DNA from: WHSW01 sp963729075
GTDB lineage: Bacteria; Actinomycetota; Thermoleophilia; Solirubrobacterales; 70-9
DNA length: 64,000 bases
Direction of reading: 5' to 3'
Assembly (NCBI GenBank): GCA_963729075.1
Contig: CAVSMU010000011.1
Span: forward strand, 121,992 to 185,991
This document shows positions 1 to 8,356 of this stretch, piece by piece (the first letter of the stretch is position 1; each line of letters opens with the position of its first letter). Under the pieces are notes generated by a model. That model was not told the origin of the DNA, did not search any database, and saw only the letters and a list, made by a program, of their open reading frames with translations. The position numbers and the translations under genes were made by a program.

Positions 1-36
1 CGGTTAGCCCGTGCCGCCGGTCGGGTACTCGGTCGA

Positions 37-360
37 GTGCCGAGCGCCAGGCGGGGACCGTGGCGAGGGCTCGGGGAGCTCGACGTCGCGTCCGGGGAGC
101 TCAAGGCGGCGCTCGCCCGGCCGCTCGAGTCCGACGGCGAGATCGAACTCGACCTGCGCGCGTGCGGCTTCGTCGACTCGATGGGGATCGCGATCCTGGT
201 CAACGCCGCACGGCGGCTGAGCCAGGAGGGGCGGAGGCTCACGATCCGCGGCGCCCGCGACCGGGTCCGCAGGATCTTCGACCTCGCCGGACTGAGCGCC
301 CACCGCTGCATCGTCTTCGAGCCGGAGAACGGCGACGGGGCGCGGCGAGGCGCGGGCTAG
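37..360 (+). CDS. STAS-domain protein (anti-sigma factor antagonist type), N-terminus uncertain
   Basis: The protein has the core of a STAS domain: GELDVASGELKAAL, the strand LDLRACGFVDSMGIAILVNA holding the usual phosphorylatable serine position (DSMG), and ITIRG-like and FDLAGL segments. STAS proteins bind anti-sigma factors and are controlled by serine phosphorylation. The frame is open to the window edge and GTG at 37 is only the first usable start. The expected first strand (YSVECRAPGG) is instead readable in frame 2 from about 11 to 55, so the start is probably upstream and one or two base errors or mutations lie between 55 and 80. No partner kinase is adjacent. Confidence 0.6.
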   Translation: MPSARRGPWRGLGELDVASGELKAALARPLESDGEIELDLRACGFVDSMGIAILVNAARRLSQEGRRLTIRGARDRVRRIFDLAGLSAHRCIVFEPENGDGARRGAG

Positions 361-404
361 GCGAAGAGGCGCTCGCCGCGACGAAGCCTCCGATCAGGCC
401 GCCC

Positions 405-860
405 TCAGCTCGCCGTCGCACACCGCGGGCACTCGCCGCGGAGCACGATCTCGTGTCCGCTCACACGGTGGTGAAGGCGCGTTCCGAGGCGATCGATCGC
501 CCGCTCCAACGCCCGGTCCTCGAACGGCGTGATCCGGCCGCAGCGGTCGCAGACGACGTGGTGATGGTGGTCGCCGCCGGGGATGAGCGCCTCGTAGCGC
601 GCGCCGCCGTCGCCCAGCTCGACCCGCTGCACCAGCCCGGCGCTGTGCAGGAGGTCGAGCGCCCGGTAGACGCTCGCCGTTCCCACCCTGTCGCCCTCCT
701 CGCGCAGCCGCTCGGCGATCTCCTGGGCGCTCAGGCAGCAGTCCTGTCGGGCGAGGAGCCCGACCACGGCGCGCCTGGCCCCGCCCGGTCGGCGGCGGCC
801 CTCGCCGAGGACCCTGAGGGCCAGTTCCGACCAGCTCTCGGTTAGCGCCGCGCCGGCCAT
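405..860 (-). CDS. Fur-family metalloregulator, Zur-like
   Basis: A 151-residue Fur-family repressor. It has an N-terminal winged helix (LSAQEIAERL, then TASVYRALDLLHSAGLV) and a C-terminal dimerisation/metal domain with a HHHH run near residue 98 and two CxxC pairs (C104/C107 and C144/C147) typical of the structural zinc site of Zur and Fur. ATG at 860 is chosen; a GTG at 878 would add six residues. It diverges from a ZIP-family metal transporter across a perfect Fur-type palindrome (886-904), so it probably represses both itself and that gene when zinc or iron is sufficient. The divergent ZIP gene makes zinc the likelier metal, but iron or manganese cannot be excluded. Confidence 0.88.
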   Translation of the reverse strand: MAGAALTESWSELALRVLGEGRRRPGGARRAVVGLLARQDCCLSAQEIAERLREEGDRVGTASVYRALDLLHSAGLVQRVELGDGGARYEALIPGGDHHHHVVCDRCGRITPFEDRALERAIDRLGTRLHHRVSGHEIVLRGECPRCATAS

Positions 861-885
861 CGTCGGTGGATCATACACCGCCGAT

Positions 886-904
886 GAGAATGATTATCAT
901 TCTC
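886..904. promoter_or_regulatory. Fur/Zur box between divergent regulator and ZIP gene
   Basis: GAGAATGATTATCATTCTC is a perfect 9+1+9 inverted repeat, very close to the classical Fur box. It contains a -10-like hexamer on each strand: TATCAT (895-900) pointing to the ZIP start at 911, and GATAAT on the minus strand pointing to the regulator start. Repressor bound here would cover both promoters. Confidence 0.9.
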
Positions 905-910
905 GCGCGA

Positions 911-1633
911 ATGGAGTGGATCGCGATTCCCTTCGCCGCGGCGACGGTCGTGGCGACCCTGGCCGGCGGCGCGCTCGGGCTCCGGCTCGCCCACTCCCTC
1001 CCCACGCTGATGGCGCTCACCGGAGGCGTCGTCGTGGCGGTCGCTCTGTTCGACGTCCTCCCCGAGGCATTCGAGAACCTCGACGATCCGGCTCAGGTGG
1101 GCCTGCTGGCCGGAGCGGGGTTCCTCGGCTTCTTCCTCGCCGAGCGCGTCCTCGTGCTCCACCACCGCGACGATCCCGAGCAGGCTCGCGCCCACCACCA
1201 GGTCGGCGCCCTGGGCGCCCTCGGACTCTCGGCCCACAGCTTCATCGACGGGCTCGGCATCGGGCTCGCCTTCGGCCTGGACACGGCCACGGGGGTCCTG
1301 GTCTTCATCGCCGTGATCAGCCACGACTTCGCCGACGGCCTGAACACCGTCAGCTTCGTACTCAGCCAGTCCGAGGACCGCCGCCAGGCGAAGCGCTGGC
1401 TCGCGGTCGACGCGATCGCGCCCCTGGTGGGTGCGCTCGTGGGAAGCGCGATCAGCGTCTCGGAGCAGACCCTGGGCGGGATCCTCGCCGTCTACGCCGG
1501 CTTCTTCCTCTACATGGGCGGCACCGATCTGCTCCCCGAGGCCCACTCCGAGCATGCGTCCTGGCCACGCGTCGCGCTGACGGTGGCCGGGTTTGCCGCG
1601 GTCTACGCCGGGACCGCGATCGCCGGCGTCTAA
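911..1633 (+). CDS. ZIP-family metal transporter
   Basis: A 240-residue membrane protein with about eight hydrophobic helices and the two metal-binding helices of ZIP permeases: LSAHSFIDGLGIG (H109, D113) and ISHDFADGLNT (H138, D139, D142). A cytoplasmic loop near residues 84-96 is rich in His and Asp. ZIP proteins import Zn2+, Fe2+ or Mn2+ into the cytoplasm. In-frame starts exist at 866, 884 and 890, but all would place the operator inside the gene. ATG at 911 is 10 bases after the -10-like TATCAT, which suggests a leaderless mRNA controlled by the divergent Fur-family regulator. Confidence 0.88.
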   Translation: MEWIAIPFAAATVVATLAGGALGLRLAHSLPTLMALTGGVVVAVALFDVLPEAFENLDDPAQVGLLAGAGFLGFFLAERVLVLHHRDDPEQARAHHQVGALGALGLSAHSFIDGLGIGLAFGLDTATGVLVFIAVISHDFADGLNTVSFVLSQSEDRRQAKRWLAVDAIAPLVGALVGSAISVSEQTLGGILAVYAGFFLYMGGTDLLPEAHSEHASWPRVALTVAGFAAVYAGTAIAGV

Positions 1634-1788
1634 CCCGAGAGGTTCGGATCGGGCTCAGCCGCCGCATTCTCGCGGCGCTCGCGGCGATCCCGGGCGACGG
1701 TCACCACGATCGATCCGAGCACGATCACGACCGGCACCGCGTAGAGCACCCAAAGGGCCCAGTGGCCGACGTGTGCGATCGGAGGCAC
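1630..1788 (-). CDS. Small single-pass membrane protein (52 aa)
   Basis: GTG at 1788 opens a 52-codon frame: a short N-terminus (MPPIAHVGHWALWVLYAVPV), one transmembrane helix at about residues 10-32, then a basic and acidic tail (ARDRRERRE). It lies 61 bases downstream of the large membrane protein on the same strand and its stop overlaps the stop of the ZIP gene on the other strand. The one-helix-plus-charged-tail architecture is protein-like and fits the end of the minus-strand membrane operon. Function unknown. Confidence 0.6.
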   Translation of the reverse strand: MPPIAHVGHWALWVLYAVPVVIVLGSIVVTVARDRRERRENAAAEPDPNLSG

Positions 1789-1849
1789 GGCTCAGAGTAT
1801 GGCGCAGGGGATGGCGGTGTCCGGGTCCGTGGGAGGCAGTTCACGGCGG

Positions 1850-3256
1850 CTACTGATTCGCCTGCGAGAGCAGGTAGAGGCCGAGCGAGGTGAAGCCGAC
1901 CATCAGCGCGAGCATCCAGTACTGCGAGCGGGCGGCAACGCGGGTGTCGCCGTAGACCTTCAGCGCCCGGTCGTGGCCGAGCACCAGCGCGGTCACGTGG
2001 CCCACGATCAGGGCCCCGACCTGGACGTACCAGATCGCGTTGGCGCTGATCGTCCCGTAGTCGATGCCGCTGTCGGCGGTGCCGAAGTAGTCGGACCCGT
2101 CCCCCAGTGGGTCGGAGAGCAGGAACGTGAACTGCGCCTGCTCCTGGAAGACCACGAGGCTGAAGTAGTGCGCGACCAGGTACGCGAGCGCGATCGGGAT
2201 GAAAGCGTGCGCGAACAGAGTCCCGAGCTTGCGGGTTGAAACGCTCGTGCGCACCGTATGCATGCCGTAGATGCCGGCCCAGAAGAGGCCGGCCACGAAG
2301 CCGAGCGTCAGCCCCAGGAACAGCGTGTTGGCGATCCGCAGCGAGGCGACCGGGCCGAGCCCCGCGTCGACCAGCCAGTCGAGCAGGGAGGCGATCGGCT
2401 CCGCGAGGGCGCCCTCGGACGCGCCGTCGAAGGTCGTGGCGCCGATCGTGAGCAGCACCAGCGCCACGGAGCCCGGCGCCGCGACCCATCTGGTCGCACC
2501 CGACAGCGGTCGCCGGCGGCCGAGCGTCCCGTCACGCACCTCGAGCGGCGCCAGGCTCGCGAACATGCCGAAGTAGACGGAGAAGGCCTCGCCGCGCTCG
2601 AGCCAGCGCTCGCTGCCGAAGAGCGTCATGCCGACGAACGTGTAGGCCGAGTACGCGAGGGTGGCGATCGCGACCGTGTGCGGGGTGAGGCCCACGGTCT
2701 GAAAGCCGGAGGCACCGTAGACGAGCTCGAGCCAGACGAAGGCAAGGATGCCGGCGGCTGCGGGCCAGCGCCCGAGACGCTCGGGATAGCCCAGCGGAGG
2801 CGGCGCCGACTGTCCGGCCACGAGCCGGAACCCGCCCCCGACGACCCGGGCGATCGCCCGCCAGGGATTGAAGGCCCGGAACAGGTCGCCGATCCCGACG
2901 CTCAGAACCACCAGCCCGAGCCAGAAGGTGACGAAGACGAAGGTGAGCGAGAAGTTGCGGTCCGGCGCCTCGGTGCCGTTGAGGCCCGACCAGACGACCA
3001 CCACGAGCAGGAACACGCCCAGCGCCCCGGCCAGCACCTCGGTCACCGGGTTGACCACCAGGCGCGAGAGCCAGCCGGAGACCGGGCGCCAGGTGTCGTC
3101 CTCGAAACGGGTGCGGCGCCAGGCGAGCGAGAGGGCGACGAACGAGACGATCAGGACCAGCGACGCGCCCCATGCGAACAGCCATTCCGGAATCGGCAGG
3201 TCCTGGCGGCCGACCAGCGCGTGGCCGACCACCAGGAGCCCGTCGAGGTTGATCAC
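1850..3256 (-). CDS. Polytopic membrane protein, about 12 helices
   Basis: A 468-residue integral membrane protein with roughly 12 hydrophobic segments spread over its whole length and only short loops; a longer loop carries SAPPPLGYPERLGRWPA. No catalytic motif of a transporter family I know is visible. My recollection is that proteins of this appearance in related actinobacteria carry an automatic 'fenitrothion hydrolase' label, which the sequence does not by itself support. Its start (ATG 3256) overlaps the stop of the upstream cupredoxin-like gene by four bases (ATGA), so the two are almost certainly co-translated and may work together. Confidence 0.75.
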   Translation of the reverse strand: MINLDGLLVVGHALVGRQDLPIPEWLFAWGASLVLIVSFVALSLAWRRTRFEDDTWRPVSGWLSRLVVNPVTEVLAGALGVFLLVVVVWSGLNGTEAPDRNFSLTFVFVTFWLGLVVLSVGIGDLFRAFNPWRAIARVVGGGFRLVAGQSAPPPLGYPERLGRWPAAAGILAFVWLELVYGASGFQTVGLTPHTVAIATLAYSAYTFVGMTLFGSERWLERGEAFSVYFGMFASLAPLEVRDGTLGRRRPLSGATRWVAAPGSVALVLLTIGATTFDGASEGALAEPIASLLDWLVDAGLGPVASLRIANTLFLGLTLGFVAGLFWAGIYGMHTVRTSVSTRKLGTLFAHAFIPIALAYLVAHYFSLVVFQEQAQFTFLLSDPLGDGSDYFGTADSGIDYGTISANAIWYVQVGALIVGHVTALVLGHDRALKVYGDTRVAARSQYWMLALMVGFTSLGLYLLSQANQ

Positions 3257-3723
3257 GGATTCACGGTGATCTCGGCCAGCGGGACCACCGACTCCTCGAG
3301 CTCCACCTCGAACACCCCCTCGATCGTCGCAGGCACGTCGAACTCGACCTTTCCGCCGGCGGTGACGTCCATGGCGACGTCGTAGCCGTGCAGATGGACC
3401 TCCTCGTCCACGTCGGACTCGACAACGAACCTGATGTCGTCGCCCTTGTCGAACTCGAGCTCCTGCACGCCGCCAACCGGCTCACCGCCCTTGACCACGA
3501 TCGTCGCCACCTCGGGCTCCTCAGGCGGCGCCTCCTGACCCCCACCCTGAGCTCCGTTGTTCTGCGGCGTGGTCGTCTCCGTCGTTGTGGTCGCGGCGGT
3601 CGTCGTCTCGGCCACCGTCGAGTCGCCGCCGTCGCCTTCGTCGTCACGCAGGACGATGAACAGCACCACCGCGGCGATCACCGCGAGCACGGCGAGTGTC
3701 ACACCCACCCTTCTCGATTGCAT
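3253..3723 (-). CDS. Membrane-anchored cupredoxin-like protein
   Basis: A 156-residue protein: one N-terminal transmembrane anchor (residues about 7-25), a low-complexity Thr/Glu/Pro/Gly linker (about 27-70), then a beta-rich domain containing VEEVHLHGYD-like spacing (DEEVHLHGYDVAMDV), as in the cupredoxin-like fold. The HLHGYD motif resembles a metal-binding edge, but the Cys of a type 1 copper site is absent. ATG 3723 is preceded by GGAGAGGGG. It overlaps the next membrane gene by four bases. Probably extracytoplasmic, with a copper or electron-transfer role inferred only from the fold. Confidence 0.7.
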   Translation of the reverse strand: MQSRRVGVTLAVLAVIAAVVLFIVLRDDEGDGGDSTVAETTTAATTTTETTTPQNNGAQGGGQEAPPEEPEVATIVVKGGEPVGGVQELEFDKGDDIRFVVESDVDEEVHLHGYDVAMDVTAGGKVEFDVPATIEGVFEVELEESVVPLAEITVNP

Positions 3724-3805
3724 AACGCGTACCCCTCTCCGGACGGCGCCCGGCCGCCCGCTCGGAAAAACGCCAACCCGTGGCCGGCCGCCTCGCGGGC
3801 GAGGC

Positions 3806-4399
3806 TCAGCCGGCGGGGATCGCCGGCGGCGGACGCCGCGCGAGCCCGAATTCGAGCGGGCGCAAGGCGAGCCCGCCGCGCGGGATCCCGGCCCGGCGGC
3901 GAAGCGTTCGCGGCGCTCGCTGGGGGAACGTTCGCGCCGCCGCCGCGAGCTTGTGCTGGACCCGATCGAGCCAACCGCAGGCGAGCGCGACGACCGCGCC
4001 GAACGCCATCGCGAGGGGAAGGGCCAGCCAGCCGCCGGGACCGACGAGGCCGGCAAACGCGCCGTGTCCGCCGACCAGCAGCCCCTCCGCCAGCTCCTGG
4101 ACGAAGTACACGGCGAGCAGGCCCAACGCGTAGGCGGCGGCCCGCTCGGTCGCGTGACCCGGATCGAGCGGCGCAGCGACGCGGCCGACCAGTGCGGCGA
4201 GCAGCGAGATCCCGATCGCCGCGACCGTTGTCGCCACGAGCACCGGCGCGACGAGCTCGAGGTAGCCGTGACCGTGTGCGGCCGCCTCATCCGCGCCGGT
4301 GGACGCGAGCACGTACCGGATCTGGTGCACGGCGAGCGCGCCGAGCGCGAAAAGCGCCGCAGCGCGAACCCGGGGACCCGCCGAGTCGGACGTGGTCAT
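3806..4399 (-). CDS. Membrane protein, about five helices (unknown)
   Basis: A 197-residue protein with hydrophobic helices near 14-32, 48-70, 88-112 and 120-145 and a basic, Pro/Arg-rich C-terminal tail. A histidine-containing extracytoplasmic loop (AAAHGHGYLE) follows the first helix, resembling small cobalt/metal-associated membrane proteins (CbtA-like), but I cannot assign a family. TAAGAT lies six bases before the ATG, suggesting a leaderless transcript that starts the four-gene minus-strand operon 4399 to 1630. An 82-base gap separates it from the cupredoxin-like gene. Confidence 0.65.
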   Translation of the reverse strand: MTTSDSAGPRVRAAALFALGALAVHQIRYVLASTGADEAAAHGHGYLELVAPVLVATTVAAIGISLLAALVGRVAAPLDPGHATERAAAYALGLLAVYFVQELAEGLLVGGHGAFAGLVGPGGWLALPLAMAFGAVVALACGWLDRVQHKLAAAARTFPQRAPRTLRRRAGIPRGGLALRPLEFGLARRPPPAIPAG

Positions 4400-4535
4400 G
4401 CCCCGATCTTAGGCAGGGGAACCGGCGCGCGCCTCGGCCGGGTTTGCCATCCTGGCGCTCGTTAGGGGAGCGGCGCGCGGCGCCGGGGGGTGTCGTGCCG
4501 CCCGAGAAATACAGATTCGAGGAGAACGGGACTCG

Positions 4536-5363
4536 ATGAACCGAAGCAAGCTCTACGCCTTCCTGGTCGCGATCGCGATCGCCGTCTGCGCGGCCGTCGC
4601 CTCACCGGCATCTGCCACGCACAACGCCGCGAAGCCGATCCACCCCGGCGTGATGACGTTCACCCAGGGCGCCCAGTGCACGTCCAACTTCATCTTCCGC
4701 GACGGCGGCGGCACCTACATCGGCCAGGCGGCGCACTGCTCCGGGACCGGGGGCGCCACGGAGACGAACGGCTGCGACAGCGGCTCGCTTCCGATCGGCA
4801 CCCAGGTGGAGGTCGACGGCGCCACACAGCCGGGAACCCTTGCCTACAACTCGTGGCTGGCGATGCAGGCGGCCGGCGAGACCGACGCCGATGCCTGCCA
4901 GTACAACGACTTCGCGCTGGTGCGAATCGACCCCGCGGATGTCGGGCGCGTCGACTCATCGGTTCCCGGGTTCGGCGGCCCGACCGGGGTCGGTCCCTCG
5001 TCGGCGATGCTCGGCGACACCGTGTACTCGTACGGCAACTCCTCGCTTCGCGGCGGGATCACCAAGCTGAGCCCGAAGCAGGGCATCGTCGTCCAGGGCG
5101 AGGGCAACGGCTGGAGCCGGACGGTCTACACGGCGACGCCCGGAGTTCCCGGCGACTCCGGCAGCGCATTCCTGAGCGGCTCCGGTCAGGCGATCGGCAC
5201 CCTGAGCACGCTGCAGATCCTGCCGGTGGCGGGCTCCAACGGGGTCGGCGACCTGCGCAACGAGCTCAACTACGCACGCGCCCACGGCTTCGGCGGGCTC
5301 GGCCTGGTGCCGGGCACGCAGCCGTTCACCCCGGACTGGGTGGGCGCGATCCTCAACTCGTAA
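4536..5363 (+). CDS. Secreted trypsin-like serine protease (S1 fold)
   Basis: A 275-residue secreted protein with a Sec signal peptide cut near residue 27 (VASPASA). The catalytic triad is readable in order: H67 in GQAAHC, D125 in YNDFALVRI, and S208 in GVPGDSGSAF. Cysteines at 48, 68, 80 and 121 could form disulfides. The domain has the length of the chymotrypsin fold plus a short tail. ATG 4536 is preceded by GAGGAGAACGG. It is monocistronic and ends before a perfect palindrome shared with the convergent gene. Substrate unknown. Confidence 0.88.
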   Translation: MNRSKLYAFLVAIAIAVCAAVASPASATHNAAKPIHPGVMTFTQGAQCTSNFIFRDGGGTYIGQAAHCSGTGGATETNGCDSGSLPIGTQVEVDGATQPGTLAYNSWLAMQAAGETDADACQYNDFALVRIDPADVGRVDSSVPGFGGPTGVGPSSAMLGDTVYSYGNSSLRGGITKLSPKQGIVVQGEGNGWSRTVYTATPGVPGDSGSAFLSGSGQAIGTLSTLQILPVAGSNGVGDLRNELNYARAHGFGGLGLVPGTQPFTPDWVGAILNS

Positions 5364-5380
5364 GCGGGGCTCTCCGTCGG

Positions 5381-5402
5381 CGCGCCCTCGATCGAGGGCG
5401 CG
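5381..5402. terminator. Bidirectional terminator-like palindrome
   Basis: Perfect 22-bp palindrome made of CGCGCCCTCGA and its complement, lying between the converging ends of the protease and the haem-oxygenase-fold gene. No T run follows, as is usual in GC-rich actinobacteria. Confidence 0.65.
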
Positions 5403-5421
5403 TCGACGCTGTCGCCGCAGG

Positions 5422-6030
5422 CTAGACGCCGTCGAGCAGGCGCCAGTTCGCGCGGAAGGCCGACTCCGCCGCACTGACGAGCTCATCCTCGTCGGCCTCG
5501 CTCGCCACCTCGCTGATCAGCTCGCGGACCTCGGCGGCGTGCTCGACGTCGCGGCTCGAGTGGACCCGGAAGTAAGCGGTGCCCTCGCCGTCCGCGAACC
5601 CGTAGCGCTCGATCAGGCCCTCGCGCTTGGTGCGTGAGATCTGCGGCTGGCCGCTCTCGATCGCGTACAGGCGCGCCAGCGTCGCGAGCGCCCCGTCGTC
5701 CACGGTCCACGCCCGCACGCACTCGCGGGTCTCGGTCGTCGGGGCGTCCGCGGCGTCCCCGCCGCAGGCCTCGACGAAGCCGTCCCAGAGGCGCAGATGG
5801 CCGAGCTCCTCGGCCGCGTGACGGCGCAGCTCGGGACGCTCGGGGAGCGCGTCGGCGGCAGCGCTGCTCATCGTCGCGATCGCCTCGACCGCGTGGCGGT
5901 ACTGGCCCGAGTAGCGGGCCAGGTCCTCGGCGCTCAGCTCGCCGTCCGACCAGCGCCGGTAGAAGGGGTGGCGGAGTACGTCCCACCGCTCGCGGCTGCG
6001 CTCGATTCGCTCCCAGGTCCTGTCGTTCAC
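5422..6030 (-). CDS. Haem-oxygenase-fold di-metal oxidase, CADD/TenA-like
   Basis: A 202-residue all-helical protein of the TenA/PqqC/CADD superfamily (HPFYRRWSDGELS near the N-terminus, SGQYRHAVEAIA, AAEELGHLRLW). Putative ligands follow the order expected for haem-oxygenase-like di-metal oxidases: E64, H71, E125 (YAIES), then H157, D161 and H164 in HSSRDVEH (HxxxDxxH). The E/H/E/HxxxDxxH spacing equals what I recall for Chlamydia CADD (81, 88, 142, 174, 178, 181). Family members include p-aminobenzoate synthases, fatty-acid decarboxylases and N-oxygenases, so the substrate is open. GTG 6030 follows AAAGGGGCG. No biosynthetic neighbours. Confidence 0.8.
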   Translation of the reverse strand: MNDRTWERIERSRERWDVLRHPFYRRWSDGELSAEDLARYSGQYRHAVEAIATMSSAAADALPERPELRRHAAEELGHLRLWDGFVEACGGDAADAPTTETRECVRAWTVDDGALATLARLYAIESGQPQISRTKREGLIERYGFADGEGTAYFRVHSSRDVEHAAEVRELISEVASEADEDELVSAAESAFRANWRLLDGV

Positions 6031-6126
6031 GTTCGCCCCTTTCGGAAAGCTGGCTCGGTCGGACGGCCAGCATAACGCCCGGGCTCGGGCGGTCCCGGTG
6101 ACGGCCCGGATCTACGATCCCGCGCG

Positions 6127-6951
6127 GTGCGCCCCGAGCGAGCGAACATCGCCGCCCCCGAGCTGCCCGGCCGCCTGCGGTGGCTCGGGGCCGAGCGCGT
6201 ACCGCGCATGGCCGAGCTGGCCGCCGCGGGGCCCGTCCTCGTCCACTTCTTCGACTTCGCGCAGCTGAACAGCGTCAGGGCGCTGCCGTACGCGATCGAG
6301 TGGGACGCGCGCTATCGCGACGCCGGCCTGACGACGCTGGGGATCCACTCGCCGCGCTTTCGGTTCACGGCCGAGCGGGCGGCGCTGGCCCCCGCACTCG
6401 AGCGGCTGGGCGTTCGCCATCCCGTCGCCGACGACTCGAGCTACACGGTCTGGCACGACTACGGTTGCAAGGGCTGGCCCTCGCTCTTCCTCTGGGGCCG
6501 AGGCGGGGCGCTGAGCTGGTTTCACTTCGGTGAAGGCGAGTACGCCGCGACCGAGGCCGCGATCCAGGACGAGCTCCGCGAGCTCGACGCGCTCGCGGAG
6601 CTCCCGCCACCGCTCGAGCCCCTGCGGCCGAGCGACGCTCCGGGAGCGCTCGTCGCGCCGCCGACCGACGAGGTGTTCCCAGGCGGCTCGCCGACCGAGC
6701 CCTGGCGGCCCGGGGACGACGGGGAGGCGCTGCGACTCGACTACGCCGCCGGGGGCGCGCATGCGTCCGTCGCGGGCGCGGGCGAGCTCCGCGTGGTGCT
6801 CGACGGTGGCGCCGAGGAGGTGATCGAGGTCGGCGCGCCCGGGCTCGTCGACCTCGTCGAGCATCCCGCGCACGAGCGCCACGAGCTGCGGCTGCGTGCC
6901 GGCCCGGGCATCGAGGTCTACGCGATCAGCTTCTCGGCGGCCCCGCGGTGA
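6127..6951 (+). CDS. Thioredoxin-fold protein lacking the CxxC, with C-terminal beta domain
   Basis: A 274-residue protein with the DipZ/redoxin-like layout: PELPGRLRWLG leader, a thioredoxin fold (PVLVHFFDF to GWPSLFLWG, about 35-125), then a beta-rich domain (about 170-270). Relatives have WTYCCINC at the active site; here the same position reads FDFAQLNS (42-49), so both redox cysteines are gone. One cysteine remains at 114 (YGCKGWPS) close to the cis-Pro loop. GTG 6127 lies eight bases after TACGAT. It has no signal peptide. A binding or 1-Cys role is more likely than disulfide exchange. Confidence 0.72.
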   Translation: MRPERANIAAPELPGRLRWLGAERVPRMAELAAAGPVLVHFFDFAQLNSVRALPYAIEWDARYRDAGLTTLGIHSPRFRFTAERAALAPALERLGVRHPVADDSSYTVWHDYGCKGWPSLFLWGRGGALSWFHFGEGEYAATEAAIQDELRELDALAELPPPLEPLRPSDAPGALVAPPTDEVFPGGSPTEPWRPGDDGEALRLDYAAGGAHASVAGAGELRVVLDGGAEEVIEVGAPGLVDLVEHPAHERHELRLRAGPGIEVYAISFSAAPR

Positions 6952-6969
6952 ATCACCGCCTCTCACCGG

Positions 6970-7017
6970 CCGAACGTCCCGGAAGGCCTCCCCTAGCGAT
7001 CACTCCGGGACGTTCGG
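6970..7017. terminator. Bidirectional terminator hairpin
   Basis: Perfect 14-bp inverted repeat, CCGAACGTCCCGGA at 6970-6983 and its complement at 7004-7017, separated by 20 bases, between converging genes. Confidence 0.7.
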
Positions 7018-7030
7018 GGTGTAGCGCGAC

Positions 7031-7458
7031 TCAGCCCAGCCCAGGGCCGCGCCGCCGGGTCATGAACCGGGCGCCGTCGATCGGCTCGAACCCGAAGCGC
7101 TCGTACAGGCCGTGCGCGTCCGCGGTGGCGAGGATGGTCAGCCTCAGGTCCTGGAGCCTGGGGTGCGAGAGCAGCGACTCGACCATCCAGACGCCGAGCC
7201 CGCGACCGCGATGCGGCTCGAGCACGAAGACGTCCGCGATCCAGGCGAAGGTCGCCCAGTCGGAGACGGCGCGCGCGAACCCGGCCTGCTCGCCGCCCGG
7301 CGCGTAGAGGCCGAGGCAGAGCGAGCCGGCGATCGACCGAGCCACGACGTCCCGCGTTACGCCCGGCGACCAGTAGGCCGCGCGCAGGAAGCCCCAGGTC
7401 GCGTCGAGGTCGATCCTGCCGGGATCGTCGGAGAGCTCGTAGCCGGCCCGGCGCAGGT

Positions 7459-7462
<4 letters not shown>
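7031..7462 (-). CDS. GNAT-family N-acetyltransferase
   Basis: A 143-residue GNAT protein. The acetyl-CoA-binding motif A is LEPHRGRGLGVWMVESLL (about residues 80-98) and motif B is ATADAHGLYERFGFEP near 112-127. It transfers acetyl from acetyl-CoA to an unknown amine. GTG 7462 overlaps the stop of the upstream CDF exporter by four bases, so it is translationally coupled to it. No substrate is implied by the context beyond a possible link to metal stress. Confidence 0.85.
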
Positions 7463-8355
<893 letters not shown>

Positions 8356-8356
8356 C

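Noticed and set aside
3724..4290. N-terminal extension of the cupredoxin-like gene up to 4290
   Set aside because: The added text is Arg/Ser-rich low complexity that overlaps the membrane gene; ATG 3723 has a good ribosome site and begins the anchor helix.
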